Assembly: GCA_024636495.1 (NCBI GenBank)
Contig: JAGXGZ010000063.1
Location: 1 to 64,000, forward strand
Length of the DNA: 64,000 nucleotides
Direction: 5' to 3'
From: Roseobacter sp.
GTDB taxonomy: Bacteria > Pseudomonadota > Alphaproteobacteria > Rhodobacterales > Rhodobacteraceae
This document shows, in pieces, positions 10,478-20,054 of this stretch (the first letter of the stretch is position 1; each line of letters begins with the position of its first letter). Under the pieces are notes generated by a model, which was given only the letters and a program-made list of their open reading frames with translations, did no database searches and was not told the DNA's origin. A program made the translations under genes and the position numbers.

Positions 10478-11770
10478 ATGACAGACGGACCCACCTACGG
10501 CTTTGACACGCTGCAAATCCATGCAGGCGCAAAGCCCGATCCAGCGACAGGGGCGCGCCAGACGCCGATCTATCAAACCACCGCCTATGTGTTTCGCGAT
10601 GCAGACCACGCGGCAGCCTTGTTCAACCTGCAAGAAGTCGGCTTTATCTATTCGCGTCTGACCAACCCCACGGTCGCCGTGCTGCAAGAACGCATCGCGA
10701 CACTTGAAGGCGGCGTTGGCGCTGTTTGCTGTTCTTCTGGTCACGCCGCCCAGATCATGGCGCTTTTCCCGTTGATGGGTCCGGGCAAGAACATCATCGC
10801 CTCAACCCGCCTGTACGGCGGCACGGTCACGCAGTTCAGCCAGACCATCAAGCGCTTTGGCTGGTCGTGCAAATTCGTCGATTTCGACGATGTCGAGGCT
10901 GTCAAAGCCGCCGTTGACGACGACACCCGCGCCATCTTTGGCGAGGCGATTGCGAACCCCGGTGGCTATATCATGGACGTGCGTTCCATCGCCGATGTGG
11001 CAGATGCGGCCGGTGTCCCGCTGATCATCGACAACACCACCGCCACGCCGTACCTCTGCCGCCCGATAGAACACGGCGCGACCTTGGTCGTGCATTCCAC
11101 CACCAAATACCTGACCGGCAATGGCACGGTCACTGGCGGCTGCATCGTCGATTCCGGCAAGTTTGACTGGTCCGCGAATGATAAATTCCCGTCGCTCAGC
11201 CAGCCAGAGCCCGCCTATCACGGCCTCAAATTTCACGAGACCTTTGGCCCGCTGGCATTCACCTTCCACGGCATTGCCATCGGCCTGCGCGATCTGGGCA
11301 TGACCATGAACCCCCAAGCCGCGCATTACACCCTCATGGGCACCGAAACCCTGTCCTTGCGGATGGAGCGCCACGTCGAGAATGCCACCAAAATCGCCAA
11401 ATGGCTCGAGGCCGACGCGCGTGTGGATTATGTGACCTATGCCGGTCTGGAATCCTCGCCCTATTTCGAGAGGGTCAAGACCGTGTGCCCCAAAGGCGCG
11501 GGCGGCTTGTTCACCTTCGCCGTCAAAGGCGGCTACGATTCGTGCGTCAAACTGGTGAACGCGTTGGAAATCTTCAGCCATGTGGCCAACTTGGGCGACA
11601 CGCGGTCGCTCATCATCCACTCCGCCTCGACCACACACCGCCAGCTTAGCGCCGAGCAGCAAGTGGCCGCCGGCGCAGGTGCCAACGTCGTGCGGGTGTC
11701 CATCGGGACAGAGGACGCTAATGATCTGATCGCTGATTTGGATCAGGCGCTGACCAAAGCGACCAGCTAA
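10478..11770 (+). CDS. metY: O-acetylhomoserine sulfhydrylase (PLP-dependent)
   Basis: Makes homocysteine from O-acetylhomoserine and sulfide (or methionine from methanethiol) in the cytoplasm. It is a member of the Cys/Met-metabolism PLP family, about 430 residues, the usual length. Visible motifs are QTTAYVF and YSRLTNPT near the N-terminus, the SSGHAAQ substrate segment and the PLP Lys (about residue 210) in HSTTKYLTGNG. I chose the ATG at 10478 because GGGAG lies 7 bases before it; the in-frame ATG at 10472 is too close to that site. It appears monocistronic, ending at a strong terminator. Confidence 0.93.
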   Translation: MTDGPTYGFDTLQIHAGAKPDPATGARQTPIYQTTAYVFRDADHAAALFNLQEVGFIYSRLTNPTVAVLQERIATLEGGVGAVCCSSGHAAQIMALFPLMGPGKNIIASTRLYGGTVTQFSQTIKRFGWSCKFVDFDDVEAVKAAVDDDTRAIFGEAIANPGGYIMDVRSIADVADAAGVPLIIDNTTATPYLCRPIEHGATLVVHSTTKYLTGNGTVTGGCIVDSGKFDWSANDKFPSLSQPEPAYHGLKFHETFGPLAFTFHGIAIGLRDLGMTMNPQAAHYTLMGTETLSLRMERHVENATKIAKWLEADARVDYVTYAGLESSPYFERVKTVCPKGAGGLFTFAVKGGYDSCVKLVNALEIFSHVANLGDTRSLIIHSASTTHRQLSAEQQVAAGAGANVVRVSIGTEDANDLIADLDQALTKATS

Positions 11771-11791
11771 ATCAGCAAACAAGACATAAAA

Positions 11792-11828
11792 AAAACGCCC
11801 GGAAGATCCCCATCTTCCGGGCGTTTTT
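11792..11828. terminator. Strong bidirectional terminator
   Basis: A perfect long stem (ACGCCCGGAAGAT and its complement, 4-nt loop) has A and T runs on both sides. It separates the convergent metY and SIMPL genes. Confidence 0.9.
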
Positions 11829-11845
11829 GTTTTAGAACTGTGAAC

Positions 11846-12544
11846 CTATTCGCTTTTGGCGATTTCAAACTGCATTGTGACCTGCGCACGCACGTCAACT
11901 TCGCCTGCTTCAATCGGCATATCCATGCTGCTCATTTTGGATGCGCGCATCTCCATGGGGCGGTATCCTTGGCTCGTTTCAGACATCTGTACCACATCCC
12001 CCAAGGTGACCCCGGCCGCCTGCGCAAGCTGGCTTGCGCGCGCCATCGCATCGGCAACAGCACCTTTGCGCGCGGCAATCAAAGCCTCTGCATTGTCTTG
12101 CAGTCCAAACTGCAACCCATTGAAATCATTCGCGCCTTCAGCCACTACCGCATCCAGAAGCATGCCCAGTTTGCTAAGGTCGCGAACGGTAACGCTGACG
12201 GTGTTTCCCGCTTCATAGCCAACAACTTCGACGGGGCTGTTATCTTCGCGCGGACGGTTGTCATAAACGGGGCGTAGGTACAGCCCGCTGGTCTGACGGT
12301 CCATCCCCGCCACCGCAAGCCCGTCCAACTGAACCAAGATCGCCGTCACTTTTTCAGACGTCTGACGCATTGCATCCGATGCGCTGGCAGCACGCTCGGA
12401 CACGCCCAGCTGAATTGTGGCCATATCAGGGGCCAACGCCACGACGCCCTCGCCCGATACGATGATTCCATTCTGGCTGCTTTGGGCCACGACACCGGTC
12501 GCCAAAGCCATCCAGATCAGGGCCGCGCCGTGTATAATTCGCAT
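11846..12544 (-). CDS. SIMPL domain (DUF541) exported protein
   Basis: Periplasmic protein of 232 residues with a signal peptide ending VVAQ (about residue 20). Next comes the SIMPL/DUF541 fold: the ISGEGVVALAPDMATI strand near the start, the GLAVAGMDRQTSGLYLRPVY block, and an Ala-rich helix with KGAVADAMARASQLA followed by the G-Y-P-ME-A tail. The frame stays open upstream to 12916, but the signal peptide fixes the start at 12544. Function in this group is unknown; related proteins have been linked to oxidative or envelope stress. Confidence 0.88.
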   Translation of the reverse strand: MRIIHGAALIWMALATGVVAQSSQNGIIVSGEGVVALAPDMATIQLGVSERAASASDAMRQTSEKVTAILVQLDGLAVAGMDRQTSGLYLRPVYDNRPREDNSPVEVVGYEAGNTVSVTVRDLSKLGMLLDAVVAEGANDFNGLQFGLQDNAEALIAARKGAVADAMARASQLAQAAGVTLGDVVQMSETSQGYRPMEMRASKMSSMDMPIEAGEVDVRAQVTMQFEIAKSE

Positions 12545-12743
12545 GATTTCAACCTTTGATTTGATAAATTCATCTAAAATACTGTCTGACGGCCCGAATG
12601 ATCTACCGCAACCCTCGTTGGTGCTCGGCCCTTTCCATGAGCAAACTACTGCTATAATCTTTGAAAAAATTCTGTCGCGCTGTCCTATTCTGCGTGTGCG
12701 TGATAATTCTTGGTAACTGAAGTATGATTTATAAAGCGTCGAT

Positions 12744-15386
12744 ATGAAGCCAAATTTTGCACTTTCCCTCTCGTTTGAAGGCATCAAATTGCTGCACCGC
12801 TCTACAGGCGGGTGGCGGACGGTGGGGGATGTTGCGTTCGAGGCCGCCGACATGGCCGGTGAATTGGCGATTCTGCGCAAGACTGCCGCAGCGCTAGAAC
12901 CGGGCGGCGTGCGCACAAAAATTCTGATCCCGAACGATCAGATCAAATTCATGACGATCGACACACCAGGGCTCTCCGATGCAGAGCGTCTGCAACGGGC
13001 GCATAAAGCGCTTGAAGGCGCGACCCCATATGATGTGGAGGATCTGTCCTACGACATCAGCAGCGATGGGGCGCAAACCCATGTCGCAGCCGTTGCCCGC
13101 GAGACCCTAGCCGAAGCAGAAGCCTTTGCGACCGAGCATCGGTTTTATCCCGTAAGCTTTGTTGCACAGCCCGAGGATGGCCAGTTTCAAGGCGAGCCTT
13201 TTTTCGGGCCGACCGAAATTGCAGCAAGCCTTCTTGAGCGCGATCAGGCAATCGAACCGGATGATGAACGAGTCGTTATTCTTGGCCCCTACGTTGCGCC
13301 AAGTACGCCGGAAAAGAAACAGCCAGAAGAGCAACCTGATCTTTCGTCAGAACAGGACGAAACGGCGACCGCACCCGAAACGACCCCAGATGAACCGGCA
13401 AAAGCGCCTGACCTGCCAAAGGGTGATGCGCCAAATGAGCTTGCCAAGAACGCGCAAGCTCCTGCGGCGCAGGAAGATCCATCGCCCACACCGACACTGA
13501 AAGAACCTGCGTCTATACAAGCGCCTGTTTCACCTCTGATCACTGCGGCAGCGCAACCGGATAGCAAGCAAACCGTACAGGCGCCTGCTGTGGTGCCGCC
13601 ACAAGTTCCCATTGCTGTTGCGCCGCCAGTAAGCGCAGATGCGGCCAGCACCGAATTCGCGAGTCGGCGCACTGCAACACCTCCCGTCATTGGTAGCGCC
13701 AGCCGCACCGCGCCAGCGTCTTCGCCGTCAACATCGGTGGCAAAGGCAAAAGCGGTCGAACCCGCAGCTGTCCTTATGCCGGACAGTCGCTCTTTAAGCG
13801 CCACACCGGTTGCTCAGGCTAAAACCTCGAAACTTGGTTTTCTAAGCCGCCGGAAGCCGCGAAAGGTACCCCAACCGCCTGCGCCAGTTCCGCTCGCGGC
13901 AGCCGTTGCGATGCCAGATGTGGCTCTCAGTCTGCCCAAAGCGACCAGTGAAGCCGAGCAGATGACTATTTTCGGCGCACGCAAGCCAACCAACGTTGGT
14001 GGGAAGCCGCGTTTTCTAGGTCTGTTGCTAACCGCCGCCTTGTTGATTTTTCTTGCAGGCGTTGCGGCTTGGGCTTCAGTGTTTATGGATGACGGCATAT
14101 CGTTGTCGCGCCTGTTTGGCAGCCGCGACACGACGGCGATAGCCTCATTGCCCGCACAGACCGACCCGGTACAAAACGACGATGCTGAGGCTGCGATTGC
14201 GCCAGATATCAGTCTACCGCAGACCGACGGTGCACCCGAAACATCCGATGCACGGGTGGCAGCGCTCGATCCGAACCTGACAGACGAAGACGGGGCTGTT
14301 TTGGATGCGTTACGCGTTCCAGAACTGCTGCAACCGCGCGTTCTGACCCAGCAAGAGGTCGAGGCAAAATATGCAACGACGGGTATTTGGGTTTTGGGCC
14401 CGGAAACCCCCACTGCGCCTGCGACCGTATCACTTGATGATCTTTACCTGACAAGCATCGACCCGGTCAGTACCGCGAATGATGCTGTGGCGTTGCCGAC
14501 CTTGGCCTCTTTTGGGGGGGATACGTTCGACTTTATCCCGTCATCTCCGGCCGCACCCGGTACGACTTTTGCATTGGATGACAATGGGTTGGTCGTTCCG
14601 ACACCGGATGGGGCTGTGAACCCGGACGGTGTGTTGGTGATCGCGGGCCGGCCCCCTGTCGAGCCGCCGCAAAGCTTGTTACGGGCGGCCCAAACGCCGC
14701 CTGCTCCAGACCAAACGCAACCCGGTCTTTTGCAGTTCAGGCCCGTGGTGCGGCCGGATGATCTGGTGGAAAGCAACGAACGCTCAAACCTTGATGGCCT
14801 AAGCCGCACGGAATTGGCCGCCCTTCGCCCGGCCCTGCGCCCTGCATCAATTCAACAGATTGCAGCTACTGCTTTGGTCCCGGCCCCCGAGGTGGACGCG
14901 GCAACCGCCGCCGCCGGAGCGTCGCTTGCAGCCCTTCAAGCTGTGCAACCAACGACTGCGGGGCCGGTGCTGAATAACGCATCGAGCTATGCCGTTCAGG
15001 CGTCCTTGCGCCCGGATCCTCGCCCAGGCAACTTTGCAAGAATCGTAAAACGTGCCGAGGAAACCCGTCCTGAGCCGGAGCCCACCCAAGTTGCAAGCAG
15101 TGCATCGGTGGCCCCCAGAAGCGTCGCCCCGACATTGCCGTCAAAAGCATCTGTGGCAAAGCAGGCAACCGTCAAAAACGCGATCAAACTGCGCGATATC
15201 AATTTGATCGGTGTCTACGGAAAACCTTCGAGCCGCCGAGCGTTGATCAGGTTGAGCAATGGCCGCTATCAAAAAGTTGCCGTCGGGGACAAGTTGGACG
15301 GCGGCCGGGTTTCCGCGATTGGCGACGGGGAGTTGCGCTATAACAGACGCGGGCGTGATGTCGTGTTGAAGATGCCGCGTGGCTGA
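12744..15386 (+). CDS. Large single-pass membrane protein with PilP/GspC-like C-terminus
   Basis: An 880-residue protein with three parts. The N-terminal 160 residues read as a folded cytosolic domain with repeated beta strands and a LIPNDQIKF-type segment, reminiscent of PilM/GspL actin-like domains. A long Pro/Ala/Gln-rich linker follows, then one membrane helix (about 425-447) with an Arg/Lys-rich patch on its N-side. The C-terminal half is again Pro/Ala rich, ending in a compact domain (about 812-880) with INLIGVYG, RALIRLSNGRY, VGD-LDGG-V and a final beta strand, the pattern of PilP/GspC homology regions. I infer a trans-envelope scaffold with the C-terminus outside. No pilus or secretion gene is adjacent. 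A conserved gene of unknown function is the safe statement. Confidence 0.75.
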   Translation: MKPNFALSLSFEGIKLLHRSTGGWRTVGDVAFEAADMAGELAILRKTAAALEPGGVRTKILIPNDQIKFMTIDTPGLSDAERLQRAHKALEGATPYDVEDLSYDISSDGAQTHVAAVARETLAEAEAFATEHRFYPVSFVAQPEDGQFQGEPFFGPTEIAASLLERDQAIEPDDERVVILGPYVAPSTPEKKQPEEQPDLSSEQDETATAPETTPDEPAKAPDLPKGDAPNELAKNAQAPAAQEDPSPTPTLKEPASIQAPVSPLITAAAQPDSKQTVQAPAVVPPQVPIAVAPPVSADAASTEFASRRTATPPVIGSASRTAPASSPSTSVAKAKAVEPAAVLMPDSRSLSATPVAQAKTSKLGFLSRRKPRKVPQPPAPVPLAAAVAMPDVALSLPKATSEAEQMTIFGARKPTNVGGKPRFLGLLLTAALLIFLAGVAAWASVFMDDGISLSRLFGSRDTTAIASLPAQTDPVQNDDAEAAIAPDISLPQTDGAPETSDARVAALDPNLTDEDGAVLDALRVPELLQPRVLTQQEVEAKYATTGIWVLGPETPTAPATVSLDDLYLTSIDPVSTANDAVALPTLASFGGDTFDFIPSSPAAPGTTFALDDNGLVVPTPDGAVNPDGVLVIAGRPPVEPPQSLLRAAQTPPAPDQTQPGLLQFRPVVRPDDLVESNERSNLDGLSRTELAALRPALRPASIQQIAATALVPAPEVDAATAAAGASLAALQAVQPTTAGPVLNNASSYAVQASLRPDPRPGNFARIVKRAEETRPEPEPTQVASSASVAPRSVAPTLPSKASVAKQATVKNAIKLRDINLIGVYGKPSSRRALIRLSNGRYQKVAVGDKLDGGRVSAIGDGELRYNRRGRDVVLKMPRG

Positions 15387-15397
15387 TCAAGCGGGAT

Positions 15398-15448
15398 TGG
15401 GGGCCAGCCCCCGCTGCCCTTTCAGGGCACCTCCCCCGGGATATTTAT
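15398..15448 (+). repeat. Extragenic palindromic repeat, copy 1
   Basis: GGGGGCCAGCCCCC, then a TGCCCT/AGGGCA hairpin and CCCCCGGGATATTTATA. The same arrangement recurs at 35344, 46501 and (inverted) 54186. It starts about a dozen bases after a stop codon. Confidence 0.75.
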
Positions 15449-15499
15449 AAAGCCAGAGAAGCGAAAACCTGCAGCCAGAAAACTGCAGGTTTCAACTGA

Positions 15500-16594
15500 T
15501 TATGCGGATTTAAGATCGCCGCTGTCGATTTGTTCTTGTTCAATGCTTTCAAACAGTGCTTTGAAATTGCCTTCGCCGAAACCGTCATCACCCTTGCGTT
15601 GGATGAATTCAAAAAAGATCGGGCCGATGACCGTTTTTGAAAATATTTGCAACAGGATACGGGTTTCGCCACCATCCACGACACCTTCACCATCGATGAG
15701 AATACCGTGCTTTTTCATCCGGTCCAGCGGCTCTTGATGGTCGGTTACACGGCTTTGGCTTAGTTTATAGTAGGTATCAGGCGGCCCTGGCATGAACTTT
15801 AGACCGTTTTGCGCGATTTCATCTGTCGCGTCATAGATATCGCGCGCACCGACTGCGATATGTTGGATCCCCTCGCCCTTATATTTCTTGAGATATGCAA
15901 CGATCTGGCCCTTTTCATCGCGGTCCTCGTTGATCGGGATGCGGATCCGCCCGCAGGGTGATGTCAACGCACGCGACGTCAGGCCTGTAAATTTGCCTTC
16001 GATATCAAAAAATCGGATTTCGCGGAAATTGAACAGATCACTGTAGTACTTGAACCATACGTCCATGTTGCCCTTAAAGACATTGTGGGTCAGGTGATCG
16101 AGATAGTAAAAACCCACGCCTGCGGGTTTCGACTGTGCAATCCAGTCATATTCTTCGTTATAGGGCGACGTATCATAGTACTGGTCCACAAAATAAATTA
16201 GTGAACCGCCGATGCCTTTGATCGCGGGCACATCCAAAACCTTGCCTGCGCCTGTGTATTCCTTGGCGCCTTTCGAGACGGCATAGGCCAATGCCTGGGC
16301 CGCATCGACGACGCGCCAGCCCATCGACGGGGCACAGGGACCATGCTCAACCACGAACTGGGCGGCAAAACTATCCTTTTGCGCGTTCAGCACATAGGTG
16401 ATGTCGCCCTGCTGCCACAGCTCGATCGCTTGGCTCTTGTGATTTGCGACGTGGCTATACCCCATGCGGGTAAACAGATCGCGCAGTTCTTGCGGGTCAG
16501 AACTCGCGAATTCGACGAATTCAAAGCCGTCTGTACCCGCGGGATTTTCGGCAGTGATTTTGGATTTAGCGGCATCATGCGGGAACGGACCCAT
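15500..16594 (-). CDS. hppD: 4-hydroxyphenylpyruvate dioxygenase
   Basis: Non-haem iron enzyme converting 4-hydroxyphenylpyruvate to homogentisate in tyrosine breakdown. The 364 residues match the usual length. Two vicinal-oxygen-chelate halves are visible. Likely iron ligands are the His in the LDHLTHNV segment, the His of GIQHIAVG and the late Glu in QIFSKTVIGPIFFEFIQRKGDDGFGEGNF, the family's C-terminal signature. The frame extends upstream to 16666, but the start is placed at MGPFPHD, where homologues begin. It is transcribed divergently from an Lrp-type regulator, probably its controller. Confidence 0.93.
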   Translation of the reverse strand: MGPFPHDAAKSKITAENPAGTDGFEFVEFASSDPQELRDLFTRMGYSHVANHKSQAIELWQQGDITYVLNAQKDSFAAQFVVEHGPCAPSMGWRVVDAAQALAYAVSKGAKEYTGAGKVLDVPAIKGIGGSLIYFVDQYYDTSPYNEEYDWIAQSKPAGVGFYYLDHLTHNVFKGNMDVWFKYYSDLFNFREIRFFDIEGKFTGLTSRALTSPCGRIRIPINEDRDEKGQIVAYLKKYKGEGIQHIAVGARDIYDATDEIAQNGLKFMPGPPDTYYKLSQSRVTDHQEPLDRMKKHGILIDGEGVVDGGETRILLQIFSKTVIGPIFFEFIQRKGDDGFGEGNFKALFESIEQEQIDSGDLKSA

Positions 16595-16730
16595 GGGGAA
16601 ACTCCAGTATCGGTGTGATTTCGCCCAACATATGGGCAATCGCGTGCAGTATTCGCGCAAAATCAAGCAACTGACTGGTCACTCGCGCGCAATTATCGCA
16701 TTCTATCCGTGTAATTTGTGAGAAACCCGC

Positions 16731-17189
16731 ATGATCTTGGATGAAATCGATAGCCGTTTACTTGCAGCCTTGCAAAAGGATGCACATCTGACCGCGCAAG
16801 AGTTGGGCGAGCAATTGCACCTGTCGCCGTCGCAAGCGGGGCGCAGACGTCAACGGCTTGAGAACGAGGGGTACATCGAAGGCTACCGCGCCAAACTGAA
16901 CCCGCTCCGGCTGGGGCTGGCTGTGCAGGGGTTCATCCAGGTGCATCTTGGCACCCACGGACCCGAACATTCGGCCAGCTTTGCCCGGCTTCTGGCAACC
17001 CGTGCCGAAATCGTCAGCGCTTGGACAATGACAGGGGATGCAGATTATTTGCTGCGCGTTTATTGTGAGAACCTTTCAAGCTTGAACAGGTTGATCCATG
17101 ACGTACTTTTGCCCCATGGCGCTGTCGCAAAAGTGCATAGTCAGATTGTTATGGATCAAATAAAGCTCGACGGACCCTTGCCCACCTAA
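16731..17189 (+). CDS. Lrp/AsnC family transcriptional regulator
   Basis: DNA-binding regulator of 152 residues. The N-terminal winged helix-turn-helix (LDEIDSRLLAALQKD, then LSPSQAGRRRQRLENEGYI) and the C-terminal RAM ligand-binding domain (VSAWTMTGDADYLLRVYC) are both complete. It is divergent from hppD across a 136-base gap that must hold both promoters, so it most likely regulates aromatic amino acid degradation. The effector is unknown; an aromatic amino acid is an inference. Confidence 0.9.
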   Translation: MILDEIDSRLLAALQKDAHLTAQELGEQLHLSPSQAGRRRQRLENEGYIEGYRAKLNPLRLGLAVQGFIQVHLGTHGPEHSASFARLLATRAEIVSAWTMTGDADYLLRVYCENLSSLNRLIHDVLLPHGAVAKVHSQIVMDQIKLDGPLPT

Positions 17190-17235
17190 CCACAACCCGG
17201 ACGGGAGCTTCCGGCCAAAAGAAAGAAGATACTTA

Positions 17236-19164
17236 ATGGAAGGTTTCCTGTTTCAGGCCACGATCTATCTGGCGGCTGCGGTCATCGCGGTTCCGATTGC
17301 CTCGCGACTTGGGCTGGGATCAGTGCTCGGCTATCTCGCTGCGGGCATCATCATTGGCCCGGCTTTGGGGTTGGTCGGGTCAGAGACCAAGGACTTGCAG
17401 CACTTTGCCGAATTCGGCGTCGTGATGATGCTGTTCCTGATCGGGCTTGAACTGGAACCGCGTGCACTGTGGAACATGCGCCATCGGCTTCTGGGGCTTG
17501 GTGGCTTGCAGGTTTTGCTGTCTTCAGCAGCGCTGATGGGCATTGCCATGGCCTATGATCAGCCTCTTGGTGTGGCCATCGCGATTGGTTTGACGCTGTC
17601 GCTGTCTTCTACCGCGATCGTGTTGCAGACGCTGTCCGAAAAGGGGTTGATGCAGACGGCGGGTGGCCGCTCGGTCTTCTCGATCCTGTTGACGCAAGAT
17701 ATTGCGGTCATTCCGATCCTTGCCTTCTTGCCGCTGCTGGTTTCCCAAATCGCGGCCGAGGTTTTGCCAGAAGGTGCCATTACAGTGAACCCTGAGCCCC
17801 ACGGTGCGGCCGAAGGTGCCCATGGGGCGGCAGAGCCTGTCGGACAGGGTGCCGAAGTGGCACAAGCTGCAATTTCGCTCGTTCAGGGCTTGCCCGGCTG
17901 GGGCATCACGCTGGTCACCATCGGGGCTATTGCGGGCATCATCATCACCGGCGTGTTTTTCACGCGCCCTGTGTTTCGCTTTATCCACGCTGCCAACTTG
18001 CGCGAGATGTACACGGCATTGGCGCTGCTGATCGTGGTCGGGATTTCATTCCTGATGATGCTTGTAGGCCTGTCGCCCGCCCTTGGCGCGTTCCTTGCCG
18101 GTGTGGTTCTGGCCAGTAGCGAATTCCGTCACGAATTGGAAACCGACCTTGAGCCGTTCAAAGGGCTGCTGCTTGGCTTGTTCTTTATCACTGTCGGGGC
18201 GGGAATCAATTTTGATCTGCTCTATTCCAATACGGTGATCATTATGGGCATGGCGCTTTTGGTGATTATCGTCAAAGGCATCATCCTTTTCGGATTGGGC
18301 ACTTTGTTCAAACTGCGCGGCCGCGACAGATGGCTGCTGGCGTTGGGTCTGGCGCAGGCCGGGGAATTCGGGTTTGTGCTGGTCAGCTTTTCGGTTGCCA
18401 CCGGGGTCATGCCCAGTGATGTAGCCGAAACCTTGCTGCTGGTTGTGGCCCTGTCGATGCTGATCACGCCGCTGCTGTTCATCTTATATGACCAGATCAG
18501 CAAACGGTTCGACACCAAGTCCGGCCCCATCATCGCTGACGAGATCGACGAGCAAGGCACCGTGATCATCGCTGGCGTGGGGCGCTTTGGACAGATCGTG
18601 AACCGCCTGGTTCAGGCGTCCGGTTTTCGAACCGTCGTGTTGGACCATAACCCCGAAACCATCGCCGTGATGCGCCGTTTTGGCTATAAGGCGTTTCTTG
18701 GCGATCCGACCCGCCCCGACATCTTGCGCAAGGCGGGGCTCCGCGATGCCAAGGTTCTGGTGGTGGCGTTGGATGATCCGAAATCCGCACTCGAATTGAT
18801 CGCCTATGCCCGCAAAGAACGCCCCGACCTGCATATCGTCACGCGCGCCCATGACCGCACGGATGTCTACCGCCAGTATCAGGTCGGTGCCAATGACATC
18901 GTGCGCGAGATGTTTGACAGCTCGTTGCGTGCAGGCCGCTATGTTCTTGAGAATTTGGGTCTGTCAGAATACGAGGCTGCAGAGGCGCAGCGCATGTTCT
19001 ACAGCCATGACCGCGCATCGGTGCGCGAGTTGGCGGCCCTGTGGCGTCCCGACATCCCACCAAGCGAAAACAAGGCCTATGTCGCGCGCGCCAAGGAGTT
19101 GCAGAAGGATCTAGAGACCGCCTTTTTGAACCGGATCGACGAAGAAGAGAAAAAGCAGGCTTAA
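17236..19164 (+). CDS. CPA2 family monovalent cation:proton antiporter with TrkA-N domain
   Basis: KefB/KefC-like inner-membrane protein of 642 residues. About the first 410 residues form the Na+/H+ exchanger domain with some 12-13 helices. The LGSVLGYLAAGIIIGP and FLIGLELEP segments, and GEFGFVLVSFSVATG, are typical. A soluble RCK/TrkA-N domain follows (about 435-560) with a GVGRFGQIVNRL nucleotide-binding motif and a D at the end of the second strand (VVLDHNPE). An insertion of about 40 residues rich in Ala/Gly/Glu lies near 175-215. Potassium or sodium efflux in exchange for protons is expected; the ion cannot be told from sequence. Confidence 0.9.
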   Translation: MEGFLFQATIYLAAAVIAVPIASRLGLGSVLGYLAAGIIIGPALGLVGSETKDLQHFAEFGVVMMLFLIGLELEPRALWNMRHRLLGLGGLQVLLSSAALMGIAMAYDQPLGVAIAIGLTLSLSSTAIVLQTLSEKGLMQTAGGRSVFSILLTQDIAVIPILAFLPLLVSQIAAEVLPEGAITVNPEPHGAAEGAHGAAEPVGQGAEVAQAAISLVQGLPGWGITLVTIGAIAGIIITGVFFTRPVFRFIHAANLREMYTALALLIVVGISFLMMLVGLSPALGAFLAGVVLASSEFRHELETDLEPFKGLLLGLFFITVGAGINFDLLYSNTVIIMGMALLVIIVKGIILFGLGTLFKLRGRDRWLLALGLAQAGEFGFVLVSFSVATGVMPSDVAETLLLVVALSMLITPLLFILYDQISKRFDTKSGPIIADEIDEQGTVIIAGVGRFGQIVNRLVQASGFRTVVLDHNPETIAVMRRFGYKAFLGDPTRPDILRKAGLRDAKVLVVALDDPKSALELIAYARKERPDLHIVTRAHDRTDVYRQYQVGANDIVREMFDSSLRAGRYVLENLGLSEYEAAEAQRMFYSHDRASVRELAALWRPDIPPSENKAYVARAKELQKDLETAFLNRIDEEEKKQA

Positions 19165-19181
19165 TACGTCAGGCACAAAAA

Positions 19182-19211
19182 AGCCGCGGCAAGGTTTCCC
19201 CTGCCGCGGCT
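19182..19211. terminator. Bidirectional terminator between antiporter and carD
   Basis: Perfect 10-bp stem AGCCGCGGCA / TGCCGCGGCT with a 10-nt loop and an A run on the left. It serves both convergent genes, the minus-strand side having T residues after the stem. Confidence 0.85.
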
Positions 19212-19233
19212 GAGTTATTACGATCCGTTCCGA

Positions 19234-19749
19234 TCAGGCGGCTGCGACGCGGCTTTCCAGCACATCACCGATTTGCTTGGCGGCACCCAGCTCATCGCCA
19301 CCGGCTACGGCAGATACTTCGCGGGTCAGCCGCTCAAGGGCTGCTTCATAAAGCTGACGCTCGGAATAGCTTTGCTCGCGTTGGTCATCGGTGCGGTGCA
19401 GATCGCGCACAACTTCGGCAATCGCGATCAGATCGCCCGAGTTGATCTTTTGCTCATATTCCTGTGCCCGACGCGACCACATGGCGCGTTTGACCTTGGC
19501 CTTGCCTTTGAGGGTCTTCATCGCGTGGGTGATGACATCGGGGCTGCTAAGTGCGCGCATCCCGATCTCGATCGCCTTGTGCGTCGGCACCCGCAATGTC
19601 ATCTTGTCTTTCACAAACGCGATGACGAAAAGTTCGAGCGTGATACCCGCGACTTCCTGTTCTTCAACCGACAGAATTTGACCCACGCCATGCGCGGGAT
19701 AAACAACAAATTCGTTCGGACGGAAATCTAGCTTTTTCGACTTGCTCAT
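19234..19749 (-). CDS. carD: CarD family transcriptional regulator
   Basis: RNA-polymerase-binding factor of 171 residues that stabilises open promoter complexes, mainly at rRNA and housekeeping promoters. The N-terminal RNAP-interaction domain (FRPNEFVVYPAHGVGQI, then a beta-rich VEEQEVAGITLELFVI) and the helical C-terminal DNA-binding domain with a conserved Trp (AMWSRRAQEY) are present. AAAGGAG lies 8 bases before MSKSKK, favouring this start over the ATG two codons upstream. Confidence 0.92.
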   Translation of the reverse strand: MSKSKKLDFRPNEFVVYPAHGVGQILSVEEQEVAGITLELFVIAFVKDKMTLRVPTHKAIEIGMRALSSPDVITHAMKTLKGKAKVKRAMWSRRAQEYEQKINSGDLIAIAEVVRDLHRTDDQREQSYSERQLYEAALERLTREVSAVAGGDELGAAKQIGDVLESRVAAA

Positions 19750-20054
19750 AAACATGGCTCCTTTAGCGCGGGACGCAGCCCGCAGGGGTAGATTGCCTTT
19801 TTCAAAGACAAAGGCTGCCTGACCCAAAAAGGCCCGCAGCCGAGTTTCATAACTTCAGAATTTCAAGTTCAACCGCAGCAAAAAGGTTGAAAGATGGCGT
19901 ACAGTTAAAGTCATTTGACAAACGTATACCACAAAAACAGCCCTGCTAAAAGCCGCAGCCGCGTCATTCTATATTAAATAACTGTATAACATGCACTTAG
20001 TTTACACAAAAACCCAGCTACACGGTCGTTTCTGACCCAGTCAATACGAATCGG
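19750..20054. other. Intergenic region upstream of carD
   Basis: About 300 bases, AT-rich in the middle, without a plausible frame. It must hold the carD promoter and the end of the fdxA transcript. I see no clear operator or terminator. Confidence 0.5.

Noticed and set aside
12545-12916. N-terminal extension of the SIMPL frame
   Set aside because: The signal peptide and family start place the gene start at 12544.
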